Assembly (NCBI GenBank): GCA_937121175.1
Contig: CAKZKD010000027.1
Span: 1-64,000, forward strand
Source of the DNA: an uncultured Flavobacteriales bacterium
Lineage (GTDB): Bacteria; Bacteroidota; Bacteroidia; Flavobacteriales_G; Salibacteraceae
Reading direction: 5' to 3'
Length of the DNA stretch: 64,000 bases
In this document: positions 26,401-37,000 of the stretch, piece by piece
Numbering within the stretch: position 1 is the first letter of the stretch
Layout: each line of letters starts with the position of its first letter
The notes under the pieces: generated by a model
Told to the model about the DNA's origin: nothing
Seen by the model: only the letters and a program-made list of their open reading frames with translations
Database searches by the model: none
Translations under genes and position numbers: made by a program

Positions 26401-28671
26401 GTATGTTTTGGGATTATAAACCTGACCTAAGCCACTAGTAACTAATCCAGTAAGACTAGATAAATTTGTACATCCCATTTTTATTGTGTATCCACCATAA
26501 TTAGTTGTCCCTTTTATTTCATCAACGTAAAAGCTAATTCCTTGAATAATTCCATTACTGATACTCGCTGCGGAAAGCTCACTTGCTCTAAATAAATATT
26601 GTTGACGTGCACTTTTTTGCAAATTACCATAGGGAGTTGGCCAAGTATCAAAACCGCTACCAGTTGCAGCGTTTCTAGTTGTATCCGTACCAATTGTTAA
26701 GTCTTGAGATGCTCCAGAGCACGCCCCTTGTGTTAGACCGCAAGAGGTTGGACGATATCCCATTTCCAATGACAAATACGATTTTGCTCCTTTACAAATT
26801 ACTGTATCAGAGGCAGTTGCAATAATATTATCTGGAAAAGGCGGAGTAACTCGCAGATTCATGGAATCTAACCGAACGCAGCCCGAATCTGACGTTACCG
26901 TAACATGGTATTTCTTATCCGTGAGCGGAGTCGCTATTGGATTTCCAATGCTATCATAATCCAATGTTCTAGAATCGTTCCACTTGTAGGAATAGGTAGG
27001 TAAAAGTTTGTTTGGTGTTACATTTAATTGAATGCTGGAGTCATTAAAACAAATTAAAGTATCATTCGTGATGGAGAGCCTAAAGGTATCTGCCACAGTT
27101 ATTTGAATCGAATCTCTAACACTACAAGCTTGCGCTTTTACACAACCTTGTTGTAAATCTGACCATACTTCAAGCAACGTAGTCTTGCTCGGTAAAAACT
27201 TCATAGTTCTATTCGTATCTACAGCCGTGGTATCTGACCAAACATTTTGATTTGGCCCACTATAATAGAGCGAATCTCCCCAAACACTTTTCCATTGGTA
27301 GAGTTTGCCTCCTGCTGCGTCTAACCTTACAGTATCTCCAGCACAAACAGCAGTATCCCTTCCGGCATTTGTGCTATTTCTAACATTAATTTCAAATACT
27401 GAAAAACCGTTACCTGGGTACTGACAATAGTTATCATTGAAAACAAGGTAGAATATTTTAACTGGATTCAAGCCAATTGTCGCCCTCCAGTTCCATCGCA
27501 CCACTGCTTTAGTTCGTGACAGGTAATTAATGCTCATTGTGGCTCCAGGAAGTACTTTATCAAAGTTGGACTGAAATAACAATGTGTCAATTGTAGTAAT
27601 TCCGGAATCAATATCTACAATGGTATCTTCCCAAGAAATATATTCTCCATTGCAAACTTCTAGTTGATAATCTCCAATTCTAGTATAGTTGTCGCCTTGA
27701 ATATTTGAAATTCCAGAAACATCTCGAGGAACATTATTTGAACAAGTTTCAATTCTAAATTGAACATCACGCAGTGTTTGTGCCTTGAGGACTCCAGTAC
27801 AACGTTCATATTCTTTCACCCAAAATGCAACTACCCGTTTTCCACCTGTAGTCGGCGTAAACTCGATCAACCCAGTTGCACTATCCATAATAAGACCTGA
27901 TGCGGGCGCAGTTGCAGAAAAACCTCCATTATAATTTGCACACTGAACTACACCACTTGTAACACCTAGCGCACAATCTAATTCAAACCTTAGACTGTCT
28001 CCGTCGTTATCAATTGTTCCAATTCCGTAAAGCACCTTTTTACCAATACATGCTGAAGGTATTGGCTTAACTTCATCTGCAAAATCAGGTGCAGAATTCG
28101 TAGGAAAGTTAAGTGAATTAAAGAATGTGTGAACATACATTGAGCTGGTACTAATATTACTTCCAGCGTTATTTCTACAACAGACTGGCTCAAAGCCAAT
28201 CCTTTGCCAAGCACAAGGAGTCAAGGTTAGAATTGTAGAAAATTTAAATCTCAAGTATCCTTGAGCACCTCCTGCTGAACGACAACGAGAAGTTGGCGTA
28301 GTGTTCGGATTTAATATATTATCACATACATCAGATATTTCCTCAGCTATTAATGTGTTGCTTCCTTGCGTTATTGTGACACCTGCATATGGGCCTCCAA
28401 ATGGTGCAGGTGTAGGTGCAACAAAAGCTAAATGTGTTACTGTTTGCACACTAGTCACGGCTGTAGGTACGCACTCCACATCTAACGTTTCCGTAAAAGA
28501 GCTATAAGTGGCACCAGAGCAATCTCTGAATACCGCAGCTTCAATATACCATTGGTTACTACCTAATGATTTGTATTTGATACTTCCCCCAGAAATATGG
28601 GAGGCTTTTGATTGTAATGCAACACCCGTGAGTAAAAAAGTTATTGCAAGAAATTTGATAAATGATTTCAT
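23485..28671 (-). CDS. Giant T9SS surface protein, tandem paralog 2
   Basis: 1728 residues. Signal peptide MKSFIKFLAITFLLTGVALQ; then SHISGGSIKYKSL and the shared N-terminal domain (to ~residue 330: DNDGDSLRFEL, EYERCTGVLK, LRDVQFRIETC). A second conserved block runs to ~530. The nested module is at ~655-840 (TWPTPYG, ARQQYLFRASELS, NLLIEICY, RPNIKFNVC). PKD/SprB-like repeats follow, e.g. CFNAGNGEINIFASQG and CNGTDDGQIEIYARGG. A CHU_C domain from ~1627 (FIPKAFSPNGDGINDVFKP, MFVYNRWGELLFES) marks it for type IX export. The first ~530 residues are nearly identical to those of the upstream gene, although the DNA differs at many third positions. The gap to that gene is ten bases, so they share a transcript. 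Likely an adhesin-like or matrix protein; ligand unknown. Confidence 0.88.
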   Translation of the reverse strand: MKSFIKFLAITFLLTGVALQSKASHISGGSIKYKSLGSNQWYIEAAVFRDCSGATYSSFTETLDVECVPTAVTSVQTVTHLAFVAPTPAPFGGPYAGVTITQGSNTLIAEEISDVCDNILNPNTTPTSRCRSAGGAQGYLRFKFSTILTLTPCAWQRIGFEPVCCRNNAGSNISTSSMYVHTFFNSLNFPTNSAPDFADEVKPIPSACIGKKVLYGIGTIDNDGDSLRFELDCALGVTSGVVQCANYNGGFSATAPASGLIMDSATGLIEFTPTTGGKRVVAFWVKEYERCTGVLKAQTLRDVQFRIETCSNNVPRDVSGISNIQGDNYTRIGDYQLEVCNGEYISWEDTIVDIDSGITTIDTLLFQSNFDKVLPGATMSINYLSRTKAVVRWNWRATIGLNPVKIFYLVFNDNYCQYPGNGFSVFEINVRNSTNAGRDTAVCAGDTVRLDAAGGKLYQWKSVWGDSLYYSGPNQNVWSDTTAVDTNRTMKFLPSKTTLLEVWSDLQQGCVKAQACSVRDSIQITVADTFRLSITNDTLICFNDSSIQLNVTPNKLLPTYSYKWNDSRTLDYDSIGNPIATPLTDKKYHVTVTSDSGCVRLDSMNLRVTPPFPDNIIATASDTVICKGAKSYLSLEMGYRPTSCGLTQGACSGASQDLTIGTDTTRNAATGSGFDTWPTPYGNLQKSARQQYLFRASELSAASISNGIIQGISFYVDEIKGTTNYGGYTIKMGCTNLSSLTGLVTSGLGQVYNPKTYVVQQGWNYHPFDIGYDYDGTSNLLIEICYLNSGTSENCRIRYTTTSYSSVRGATAASGACAIPIPSLFNDKNRPNIKFNVCQAPDPMAYKYTWTPSKFLNTDTIYNPIASITDSITYQAFVQDTFNKCSGTSTKIHLDLIKLDVSKDTILCPFDTISVNVNTRTSCPGDRFYRWTASDTSAYISNDTIANPRLMATVNTEFYLTFGDTCGCNINDTFRINMRALPDPVVTPNPPSCGFDNGSIQITGVGGLTPYSYTLVGGGKNLANSNGMFNNLNNGYYTIRVTDAGKCFREFIDTFTNDAPIIDSITTKDLDCFNAGNGEINIFASQGVGQLSYSINPSSSFIPNNPVFTGLDSGKYTVVVQSASNPVCQTKPIEVTLWHPDSLYADLYYSEVTCNGDADAWAHGVAVGGVTPYNYQWGNGSTRDSALRLSGGPDSLILTDANNCTFVKNITIQEYPKVVVDSIVHKNGTCNGTDDGQIEIYARGGKQALFYTRNQGATYSQISSFNKLEPETYFIRVKDINDCSVFDTITVIEPPEVQLTSTYDSTTICVSTCADMIVNATGGNSAEYSYQWIPGISSTVQAQRVCPEESTTYWVYAQDTAGCISLTRKIRVELFDSLSVEMPENRTVCLNENTQLPVTAAGGDGRGFIYDWSPKLGINDPNLPNPLASPGEPTTYTVTVRDQCGSPSVSNSMTVEVLPLPVVNFDADVVEACHPAKIIYTNTSPKQGVNCIWDFGNGIEFYGCNQAPSFYKLPGLYDVTLSITDEHGCRDSLTKESFVNVLRSPIPLFDWEPKKPTTQNPDVQFVDKSLIDIQEWNWTFGTFATSEEQHPELTFPETHQDRYPVKLEVTAPNGCTSDTVYNVEIGPEFSLFIPKAFSPNGDGINDVFKPIGKGIDFNQYQMFVYNRWGELLFESSDYADGWDGKDSRSGEFMKAGVYPYRFLIGDTFDEAERHEYRGTVTIVYTEKQ

Positions 28672-28681
28672 ATTTTCCTCC

Positions 28682-31600
28682 CTATTTTACAATGGTTACA
28701 GTTCCAAAACGCTCGTAGAGACTCTTTTCACTACCATCTTCACTTATTACCACTCGCCAAGTATAAACCCCAACAGCAGCCTTTTCACCACTTTCATTTA
28801 TAGTTCCATCCCAACCATCAGCATAATTTGAAGTTGCAAAAACTTGAGTTCCCCATCTGTCATAAACAGAAACATCATAGTAATCTGCCTCAAAACCAGC
28901 ACCTACTGGTTTCCAAACATCATTCTTTCCATCACCATTTGGAGTAAAGCTTGAAGGTACATACATGAAAAATTGAGGGTCAATATTTACATTTCTAATA
29001 GTGTCATCACTACACCCAAAAATATTCGTAACCTCCAACTTAACCGGGTATATTCCCTTCTCTTCATCCGGAAATTTGAATTTCGGATTTGCTTCTTGGG
29101 AAGTATCAATACTTGAAAAATTCCATTCATACTGATTAACTTTCCCTTCGGATAAATCCGTGAAATCCAATTCAGAATCCATAATTGTTGTAGGCTGCGG
29201 GCTCATGGAAAAATTAGCTAATGGAACAGGATGAATTGTCAAATAATTATCCCTCACTAATGAATCAACACAACCATCAGTACCAATTACCTTTAGCTTA
29301 ACATTGTAAGTGCCCGATTGGGAGTACAGCTTAGTTACATCTCCACATGTAGTTGCTTCCGAACCATCTCCAAACTCCCAAGTACATCGGTATGAATCAT
29401 TAGTCTTATTATCAAAATAGACTTCGAAAGGAGGGCAACCAGTCAACGAATCTGTAGAAAAATCAACAATTGGTTGAGGTAAAATTGAAATTTTAACGCT
29501 ATCCATCACTTCTGGGCTTCCACATTTATCATTTACTGTAAGAGTGTAAGTAACATCTTCTTCAGGAGAAGCAATAGGATTCTTAATGAAGGCATTTGTA
29601 AGGTTTGCAAATGGTTGCCATAAGTAAGTCAACTCAGTTCCGTCACCTCCAGTTGCATTTGCATCAAATTCCACAAAAGCGCCATCGCAAATAGCCGTAT
29701 CAGTAGGCATATCAATTCGTAATGAATCAAATAAATTAACCTTAAGGATAACAGTATTTGAAATACACCCTTTTTCATCACTTGCATACACCGTAAACAA
29801 GTTTTCTTTTTCAGTAGGGCAAACTGGAGCAACATTGATAGTCGTAATTGCAGGAGTCCAATTGTAATTATGATTTAAAGAATTACCTCCAGATGAATTT
29901 ACTTCCAATTTAGCGCAAGTATTCACACAGATTTTAAAGCTGTCCTGGGGTGTCGTTAATTGCATTAATGGCGGTTGGGTAACCGTTACCAAAGAATCGA
30001 TTCTACATCCATATTTATCAATAGTGGTAATGTTGTAATTTCCAATAGGCAAAGCCTTAATTGGGCCATCAGTTGTATCCAACTCTATCCAATCAGCGCT
30101 AGTAGGCGTAGGAATTATCATTGTATTAGCACTATCTATACTAAATTCAAAAGGTCCAGTTCCTCCTTTCAGTCCAACAAATATTTTAGCATCCATGTAA
30201 TCGAAACATGCTGGCTCCGAAATACTTATAGAGTCATATAGAAGTTCATCACTTTCAAGAATTTCAAATGTTGTATCTACTTCACAGCCATTGCTATCAA
30301 GCACCTTTAAGGAATACGAATCATAGGCAAAGAGCTTAGTTATCACAGTATCAGCAACTTGTAATGGTAAATGTGTAGCATTTGGGCTTACACCAGCCCA
30401 AGTAAAAGTGTAAGGTTTAATTCCACCTGTAACAACACCCTTGGCTTCTCCCAAACCAACATTAAAACACGAATCGATTATTGTACTAAATCTGAGCTTA
30501 AAGGAATCTGGCTCAGACAGCGAAATGCGTTCTGGAAAAGAAGTACAACCTAAATTTCCTCTTGCATAAACCACATAGTTCCCTGGCTTCAAATTCTTTA
30601 CAACTGAATCTGGCCCCCAATTTTGCCCAGCATCAACGCTATACTGAAACGAAGGTACTCCTACGCCAGGTTTAGTTTCAATACGTATTTCACCATCAGC
30701 AAAACCTGCACAAGAAACATCCTTGGGTATTAATGCAGTAATTTGAGGGGCATTATCATTGAACAAGGTGTCTGCAACCATTGGACTTATACAACCAATA
30801 GAATCAATGATTTGCGCATTATAGAATCCAATACGTTGATTTATAAAAGTATCAACCGCATTAAAAGTGCGCCCTGAGTCAAGACTAAAAAGGTAAGGCC
30901 CAAAGCCACCAACCGCATTTATTTTTATACGGCCATTAGATAATCCACAGTCTGGATTATACATTGCCATGTCTGGTTCTTTTAAAGAATCTGCATAGAC
31001 CATTAAACTGTCTGTCAACGCGCAACCACAGTTATCGTGAAAGGTAACTGTTACCATGGTGGTTTTTGGCACAGAGACAATTGCGTTCTTAACGGAATCA
31101 TCTTTAAAGTATTGAGACGGAGTCCAAACAAACACCCCATTTCCACCACAAGATGTTACCACATCAGGAAACAGTTGAACACTGTCATTAGGACACATGG
31201 ACGTATCAGGACCAGCATCAATAGACGCAATATTAATTTTTAGACTAGTCGTATCTTGACAACCACCAGCCGTATCTGTTAGTGTAACCGTGTATGTCAT
31301 TGAAGAATCAATGTTGGCGATAGGGTTTTTAACTGTATCAAAATTCAAACCTAGTGAAGGGGTCCACTTGTATGTAAATTCACTAGAATCCCTTTGTCCA
31401 CAGAATGAAAGCTTTAAATTAGGCCTGTTAACTCTACTCGCAAGCCAAGGAGTTGGATCAGTACAACGAGGCCCCGTACCGTATGTTGTGATACATGAAT
31501 TAAAAGTAGCAGCCGTAGGAGAAATCGCAACCGCAGCGTTCGAAGTAGTAGCCACACCAGTATTATCAAAGCAAATTTCTACAATCAGATTGTTTCCACT

Positions 31601-33946
31601 TGCTATTTCGTAATTGACATCAAAAGTGTGCATATTCCAACCCTGAGCAATGGTAATGTTTTTAGGGTTAAACACCGTTGTAAGGTTTCCAGCAAAAGAG
31701 TTAACAAACTGCGGTGACGTGGTACAAGCTAACTTAATTGTGTAGTTACTAAAATTTTGAGCTCCACGAACATTAACCACATTAAAACCAAGAGCGTCGA
31801 TTACTCCGCCATTAAGTCCCATAGCTTGTAATTCTGCAGAAGTGTACATAAATTGCATTCTAGCTGAAGGCTCAGCAGCGCCATAAGGGCAAGGCCAAGA
31901 AGCCACAGGAGATGCCGTACCAGAACCTCCCGCATTAGTTGTAGTAGTATTGTTACTTGTTGCAACTTCCCTTGAAGAGTAACAAACTTCATTTGAAGCT
32001 CCGCAAGTTGTAGGAGTAAATCCAATTTTCAAATCAATTGGAGCATCTATTCCAACACATGTTGGATCTGAAATAGTACTGGCAACTATGTTTCTTGGTA
32101 AAGGCAGTGTAACATTAACCAAAGAAGAATCGGAACGAGAACAACCTGAATCTGACTCAACGGTTACATAATACATCCTAGAAGTAAGCGGCGTTACCAT
32201 TGGATTGAAAACAGTGTCTTCCGAAATGGAAGTATGAGGTGCCCATTTGTAACTATACCCAAATTGCACAGAATCAGGACGTGTTTCAATTTGAATAGTA
32301 CTATCTTCAAAACATATAGTAGTATCCAGGGATGTTGTCAATTTAAATGGGCTTGCAACCGTAATTTGCACCGAATCTCGAACACTGCATGCTTGAGCTT
32401 TTACACAGCCTTCTTGCAAATCTGACCAAACTTCAAGCAAGGTTGTTTTGGAAGGCAAAAACTTCATTGTCCTATTTGTATCATCTACTGTTGTATCAGA
32501 CCATACATTCCGGTTTGGCCCGCTAAAGTACAAGGAGTCTCCCCAGACACTCTTCCATTGGTAGAGTTTTCCACCAGAAGCATCTAGTCTAACTGTATCG
32601 CCCCTACAAACTGCCGTATCTCGTCCCGCATTAGTACTGTTTCGTACATTTAGTTCAAAAACCGAGAAGCCATTTCCAGGATACTGGCAATAATTGTCGT
32701 TAAATACTAAATAGAAGATTTTAACCGGGTTGAGGCCAATTGATGCTCTCCAATTCCAACGAACAACTGCCTTTGTACGTGACAAATAATTGATGCTCAT
32801 TGTTGCTCCTGGTAATACTTTATTAAAATTTGATTGAAAAACCAACGTATCAAGTGTTCCAACAGTACTGTCTATATCAACAATTGTATCTTCGAAGGAT
32901 ATGTATTCACCATTACAAACCTCTAGTTGAAAATCACTTACCCTCGTGTAGTTATCTCCTTGAATATTAGAAATCCCTGAAATATCTCTTGGCACGTTAT
33001 TCGAGCAAGTCTCAATTCTAAATTGCACATCTCGCAAAGTTTGGGCTTTTAAAACACCAGTACATCTTTCATACTCCTTAACCCAAAAAGCAACTACTCG
33101 TTTACCACCTGTTGCAGGAGTAAACTCAATTAATCCAGTTGCACTATCCATAATAAGACCTGATGCGGGAGCAGTTGCAGAAAAACCATTTGCGTAAACA
33201 ACACACGCTGTAGCGCTTTGTAGTGCACAATTGAGTTCAAATCGCAGACTATCACCATCATTATCAATAGTTCCTATACCATAAAACACTTTTTTACCAA
33301 TACAAGCAGATGGTATTGGTTTTACTTCATCCGCAAAATCTGGGGCTGAATTATTTGGAAAATTCAGAGAATTGAAAAAAGTATGTACATACATATTACT
33401 CGAACTTGTATTACTACCACCTGTGTTTCTACAACAAACAGGCTGAAAACCTACACGCTGCCATGCACAAGGAGTAAGTGTAAGAATCCCTGAAAACTTA
33501 AATCGCAAGTACCCTTGAGCACCACCTGCATTACCCCTACATCTAGAGTTTGGGGTTGTGTTGGGGTTTAGAATATTATCGCAAACGTCAGAAATTTCCT
33601 CTGCCACTAATGAATTCCCACCTGATGTTACAGTTACGCCTGCATACGGCCCGCCAAATGGAGCCGGAGTAGGCGCCACAAATGCCAAGTGTGTCACCGT
33701 TGGCGTACTAGTTAGTCCAGTAGGAACGCATTCAACATCTAAGGTCTCTGTAAATGAACTGTATGTTGCACCGGCACAATCTCTGAATACCGCAGCCTCA
33801 ATGTACCATTGGTTACTACCTAATGATTTATACTTTATACTACCCCCAGAAATATGAGTCCCTTGGACATCAACACCCATGAAGAGCATAATCAACCCAA
33901 GAACAACAAACTGCAAGTAACCTTTATAAAAATTTTGATTCGTCAT
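28682..33946 (-). CDS. Giant T9SS surface protein, tandem paralog 1
   Basis: 1754 residues. Signal segment YLQFVVLGLIMLFMGVDVQG, then THISGGSIKYKSL and the shared N-terminal domain with CVPTGLTSTPTVTHLAF and DNDGDSLRFEL. The nested module is at ~662-849 (VASWPCPYGAAEPSARMQF, NLIVEICFDN, RPNLKLSFC). SprB/PKD-type repeats follow (CGLSNGRIKINAVGGFGP, CFNVGLGEAKGVVTGG, PKDVSCAGFADGEIRIE). A C-terminal CHU_C domain begins at ~1662 (MYVPSSFTPNGDGKNDVW, VSVYDRWGTQVFATS). Cysteines are frequent and evenly placed, and a surface protein exported through the periplasm would have them oxidised. It is the promoter-proximal gene of a two-gene unit with 23485-28671. Beyond ~530 the two proteins diverge strongly, so they probably face different partners. 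Precise function unknown. Confidence 0.88.
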   Translation of the reverse strand: MTNQNFYKGYLQFVVLGLIMLFMGVDVQGTHISGGSIKYKSLGSNQWYIEAAVFRDCAGATYSSFTETLDVECVPTGLTSTPTVTHLAFVAPTPAPFGGPYAGVTVTSGGNSLVAEEISDVCDNILNPNTTPNSRCRGNAGGAQGYLRFKFSGILTLTPCAWQRVGFQPVCCRNTGGSNTSSSNMYVHTFFNSLNFPNNSAPDFADEVKPIPSACIGKKVFYGIGTIDNDGDSLRFELNCALQSATACVVYANGFSATAPASGLIMDSATGLIEFTPATGGKRVVAFWVKEYERCTGVLKAQTLRDVQFRIETCSNNVPRDISGISNIQGDNYTRVSDFQLEVCNGEYISFEDTIVDIDSTVGTLDTLVFQSNFNKVLPGATMSINYLSRTKAVVRWNWRASIGLNPVKIFYLVFNDNYCQYPGNGFSVFELNVRNSTNAGRDTAVCRGDTVRLDASGGKLYQWKSVWGDSLYFSGPNRNVWSDTTVDDTNRTMKFLPSKTTLLEVWSDLQEGCVKAQACSVRDSVQITVASPFKLTTSLDTTICFEDSTIQIETRPDSVQFGYSYKWAPHTSISEDTVFNPMVTPLTSRMYYVTVESDSGCSRSDSSLVNVTLPLPRNIVASTISDPTCVGIDAPIDLKIGFTPTTCGASNEVCYSSREVATSNNTTTTNAGGSGTASPVASWPCPYGAAEPSARMQFMYTSAELQAMGLNGGVIDALGFNVVNVRGAQNFSNYTIKLACTTSPQFVNSFAGNLTTVFNPKNITIAQGWNMHTFDVNYEIASGNNLIVEICFDNTGVATTSNAAVAISPTAATFNSCITTYGTGPRCTDPTPWLASRVNRPNLKLSFCGQRDSSEFTYKWTPSLGLNFDTVKNPIANIDSSMTYTVTLTDTAGGCQDTTSLKINIASIDAGPDTSMCPNDSVQLFPDVVTSCGGNGVFVWTPSQYFKDDSVKNAIVSVPKTTMVTVTFHDNCGCALTDSLMVYADSLKEPDMAMYNPDCGLSNGRIKINAVGGFGPYLFSLDSGRTFNAVDTFINQRIGFYNAQIIDSIGCISPMVADTLFNDNAPQITALIPKDVSCAGFADGEIRIETKPGVGVPSFQYSVDAGQNWGPDSVVKNLKPGNYVVYARGNLGCTSFPERISLSEPDSFKLRFSTIIDSCFNVGLGEAKGVVTGGIKPYTFTWAGVSPNATHLPLQVADTVITKLFAYDSYSLKVLDSNGCEVDTTFEILESDELLYDSISISEPACFDYMDAKIFVGLKGGTGPFEFSIDSANTMIIPTPTSADWIELDTTDGPIKALPIGNYNITTIDKYGCRIDSLVTVTQPPLMQLTTPQDSFKICVNTCAKLEVNSSGGNSLNHNYNWTPAITTINVAPVCPTEKENLFTVYASDEKGCISNTVILKVNLFDSLRIDMPTDTAICDGAFVEFDANATGGDGTELTYLWQPFANLTNAFIKNPIASPEEDVTYTLTVNDKCGSPEVMDSVKISILPQPIVDFSTDSLTGCPPFEVYFDNKTNDSYRCTWEFGDGSEATTCGDVTKLYSQSGTYNVKLKVIGTDGCVDSLVRDNYLTIHPVPLANFSMSPQPTTIMDSELDFTDLSEGKVNQYEWNFSSIDTSQEANPKFKFPDEEKGIYPVKLEVTNIFGCSDDTIRNVNIDPQFFMYVPSSFTPNGDGKNDVWKPVGAGFEADYYDVSVYDRWGTQVFATSNYADGWDGTINESGEKAAVGVYTWRVVISEDGSEKSLYERFGTVTIVK

Positions 33947-34005
33947 TTTACGATATTTTAAAATGCGCTTTTTCGCAATATAAAAGTAGTGCTTCTTTTA
34001 AACAA

Positions 34006-34034
34006 AAAAAGCACCCTTTTGTAGGGTGCTTTTT
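34006..34034 (-). terminator. Terminator of the 34068 gene
   Basis: AAAAAGCACCCT (34006-34017) pairs with AGGGTGCTTTTT (34023-34034) around TTTGT. On the minus strand a seven-T run (34010-34004) follows the GC part of the stem. It separates 34068-38963 from the next giant gene, whose start is at 33946. Confidence 0.85.
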
Positions 34035-34067
34035 GAACTTTACAGTTAGAGTTTTAGGCTTTGTGAA

Positions 34068-37000
34068 CTATTTTCCTCTAATAAGAGTAATAGTTCCTTG
34101 CTCTTCAAATACTTCTTCTGAGGCAGACTTTATTTTCATTTCTATGGTAAACATATAAATTCCATCAGGCTGTTCATTACCCGATTTATTATCGCCTTTC
34201 CAAAACGGATTTTCTAAGCTCAACTCTTGAACTTTTCTACCCCATCTGTCATAGATATATCCAGATATCTCCAAGAATTGATTCAAGTATGCTTCTTTGA
34301 GTAAATCTTCATTGTAATCACAACATTCCGAAGGACTAATTGCCGACCACCAATCATTAATTCCATCACCATTTGGTGTAAAAACATTAGGGAATTTAGG
34401 TTCCACTATTTGATCAATGTACAGCACATATTGAGTAGAATCAGCACATCCAATTTCATTTGTACCCACTAAACGAACTAATTCAACACCAAATGTTTCA
34501 CCTTTTCTAACCAAAGGATTATAATCCGCTGAAGGTAAACTATAGCTATTACTAATAGTAGAATCATTGAAGCCAATAATATCAAAACCTAACAGGTCCT
34601 GATCTACGCTTCCATACACCCATTGAAATGTCATAGGCAATTCATCGTATTTAGTAGTGTTTTCATAAGTAACTTCTTCTCCCACTCTAATAGTGTCAAC
34701 AGAGCGGTCGAAAGTTACTTTAGGATAACCATAAACTTCATACTCAACTTTTTCAGCTTGACTCAGACATCCTTTCGCGTCTCTTAATCTTGCAAAAACT
34801 TCTCCATTCGCAGAAGGAATAAATGATTCAAAATCAGCGTCACTAGTGATAGGGTTACCGGTTGCTATGGCATTTTCCTTTTCTAATTCTACCCCATCTT
34901 CATACCATTCTAGAGTAAGATTTGGGTCATAATCCGCGAATCTTAAATTAGGCAGTGAATCTCCAGCGCACAACTTGTACTCGTCTTCAGTAACTAAAGG
35001 AGCATCCGGGGTTTTTGAGATATAGATTGCAGTATCGAAAGTAAAGGAGCAGATAGAATCTGGGTGATTCGTAGTACTTCTATACCTGTGAGCCATAGTG
35101 TAGCTTAATGGATAGCGTCCTTCATCCAACGTACAAAACGGAAACTCTGCTTTATAAGGAAAAATCAACCATGGCGTTCCGTCCCACTTTGTTTGTAAAT
35201 CCGACTCAATAAGACTTGGCCATCCCGAATTCGCAGTTGTAGCAGTAACTACATCTACATACGAATTTGCGTTTGAAGGGTCAATTACCTTATTAGGGAA
35301 GTTAGCAACACGGACAAAAATTGTTTTCTTACGGTCTGCAGGTCTAATTTCACTTGCAGAGCAATCGCCAGGTTCACTAAAACAAAAATCTTTTGCCAAA
35401 ATCTCTACTTGTGGTGGAGAGAATACAGTTATCTCGTACCTTCCAGTGTCACCACAAAATCCTTCCTTACCAATTTCAATGTACAATTTATTTGCACCGG
35501 TTGTACCAGCTCCATCATTGATTGCACGTGGATTAAATACTCCTCGAACCGAATCAATCATCGCTCTAGAATTATTAGGATTAGATGGTGAGACAACTCT
35601 CCAAACCCCTCCTACACCATCACCAGATAATGTATCAGGAGTTCCTGTAGAACAAAATTCCGTAGTCATAATAGGGACTCCATTTGACAATACACCAGTA
35701 TAGGAAACATCAAACGGAGCAATGACTGGGATTTTTGTAATTGAGTCATGTAAACACCCAAGAAAAACTTGATACTTTACATAAGCCGTATCAGGTAAAG
35801 CTAACGTTGGACTAAATTTAGTACCGTCAACAAAATAGTGCTTTACTGGAGGGAACCCTACAAAAGCAGAATCTACACCAAAGCCACTAAACCAGCCTCC
35901 TGGAATTTTAGGAACCAATCTATGTCTTGTATCATCACCATAAAGCACACAAATCTCATTCGGATTCGTTAAGCCAGGATCGGGAAGACCCGCAATGTTT
36001 AAGGTCATACTGCCACTATTAGCACAAGCATCTCCACTAACCGTATAAGTTACAGGAAACGAGCCTGCACCTGATACTGTTGGATCCCATAATCCTAAAG
36101 TATCATCAATAATTCCTGTACCGACCCATTTACCGCCAGGTGTAGAAATATTTGGAGGCGTAGGCGATGTTAAACGAATTAATCCACTTGTTACACACTG
36201 CAACGGCAGTGTGTCTGGCGTCACATTGTATTTAGAAACGACATTTATGGTAAGCGGAAGAGTATCAAAACATACGTTTGATGTATCCGAAACCAATACT
36301 GTGTATTTTTTCGCTGTAGTTAGATTCACGCTAGCGCTAACAGAATCTCTATTGGTAGGCGTGGTAAAGCCTCCAGTAGTCAAAGGATCTGAAATCCAAT
36401 TAAAATTGTAGTTAGAGGAACTGACGCCTGAACAAATACCAAATTTAGTTTTCGGCAACAACGACATTGGGTTTGTAGTTGGAGTTCGTGCCTGACAAGC
36501 ATCATTAGCAGTTGTTGAATAATATCGAATAGAAGCAGGGTATGTTGTCGTGTTAAACCTCATGATTTCATCACTTCCGACAGTGTTTGAGCCATTATCC
36601 CAACATATATCAACCAATAAATTGGAAACGCCATCCCAAACGTACGACCTGTCAAATACATGGTCATTCCATCCTTGAACAGGAAAAACTGTTTTAGCAT
36701 CAAATACGGTCCTTAAGCCATCAACAAAAGCAGATCCAATTTGTTGTGAAGACGAACAACCCATTCTGATAGAAAACGCGTTAAATGGATTTGCTCCCGA
36801 AAAGGCTAAAACGTCAATTTCGAAGGCAATTGAATTAATAGGACCAGCAAATATTCCACGTGCATTTAAATCTGCAGCAGTATATAAAAACTGAGCTCTA
36901 ACAGAACGGTTTCTTCCAGAGTAAATTGTAGGAGTATTAGTACCTGTGGTAGTATTTCTAACATTACCAGAACCATAGATTCTATCAACAGTAGAGCCGA

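Noticed and set aside
28508-28831. Plus-strand frames inside the giant genes (28508-28831, 33558-33857, 31290-31613)
   Set aside because: Antisense shadows that mirror each other only because the two giants are paralogs.
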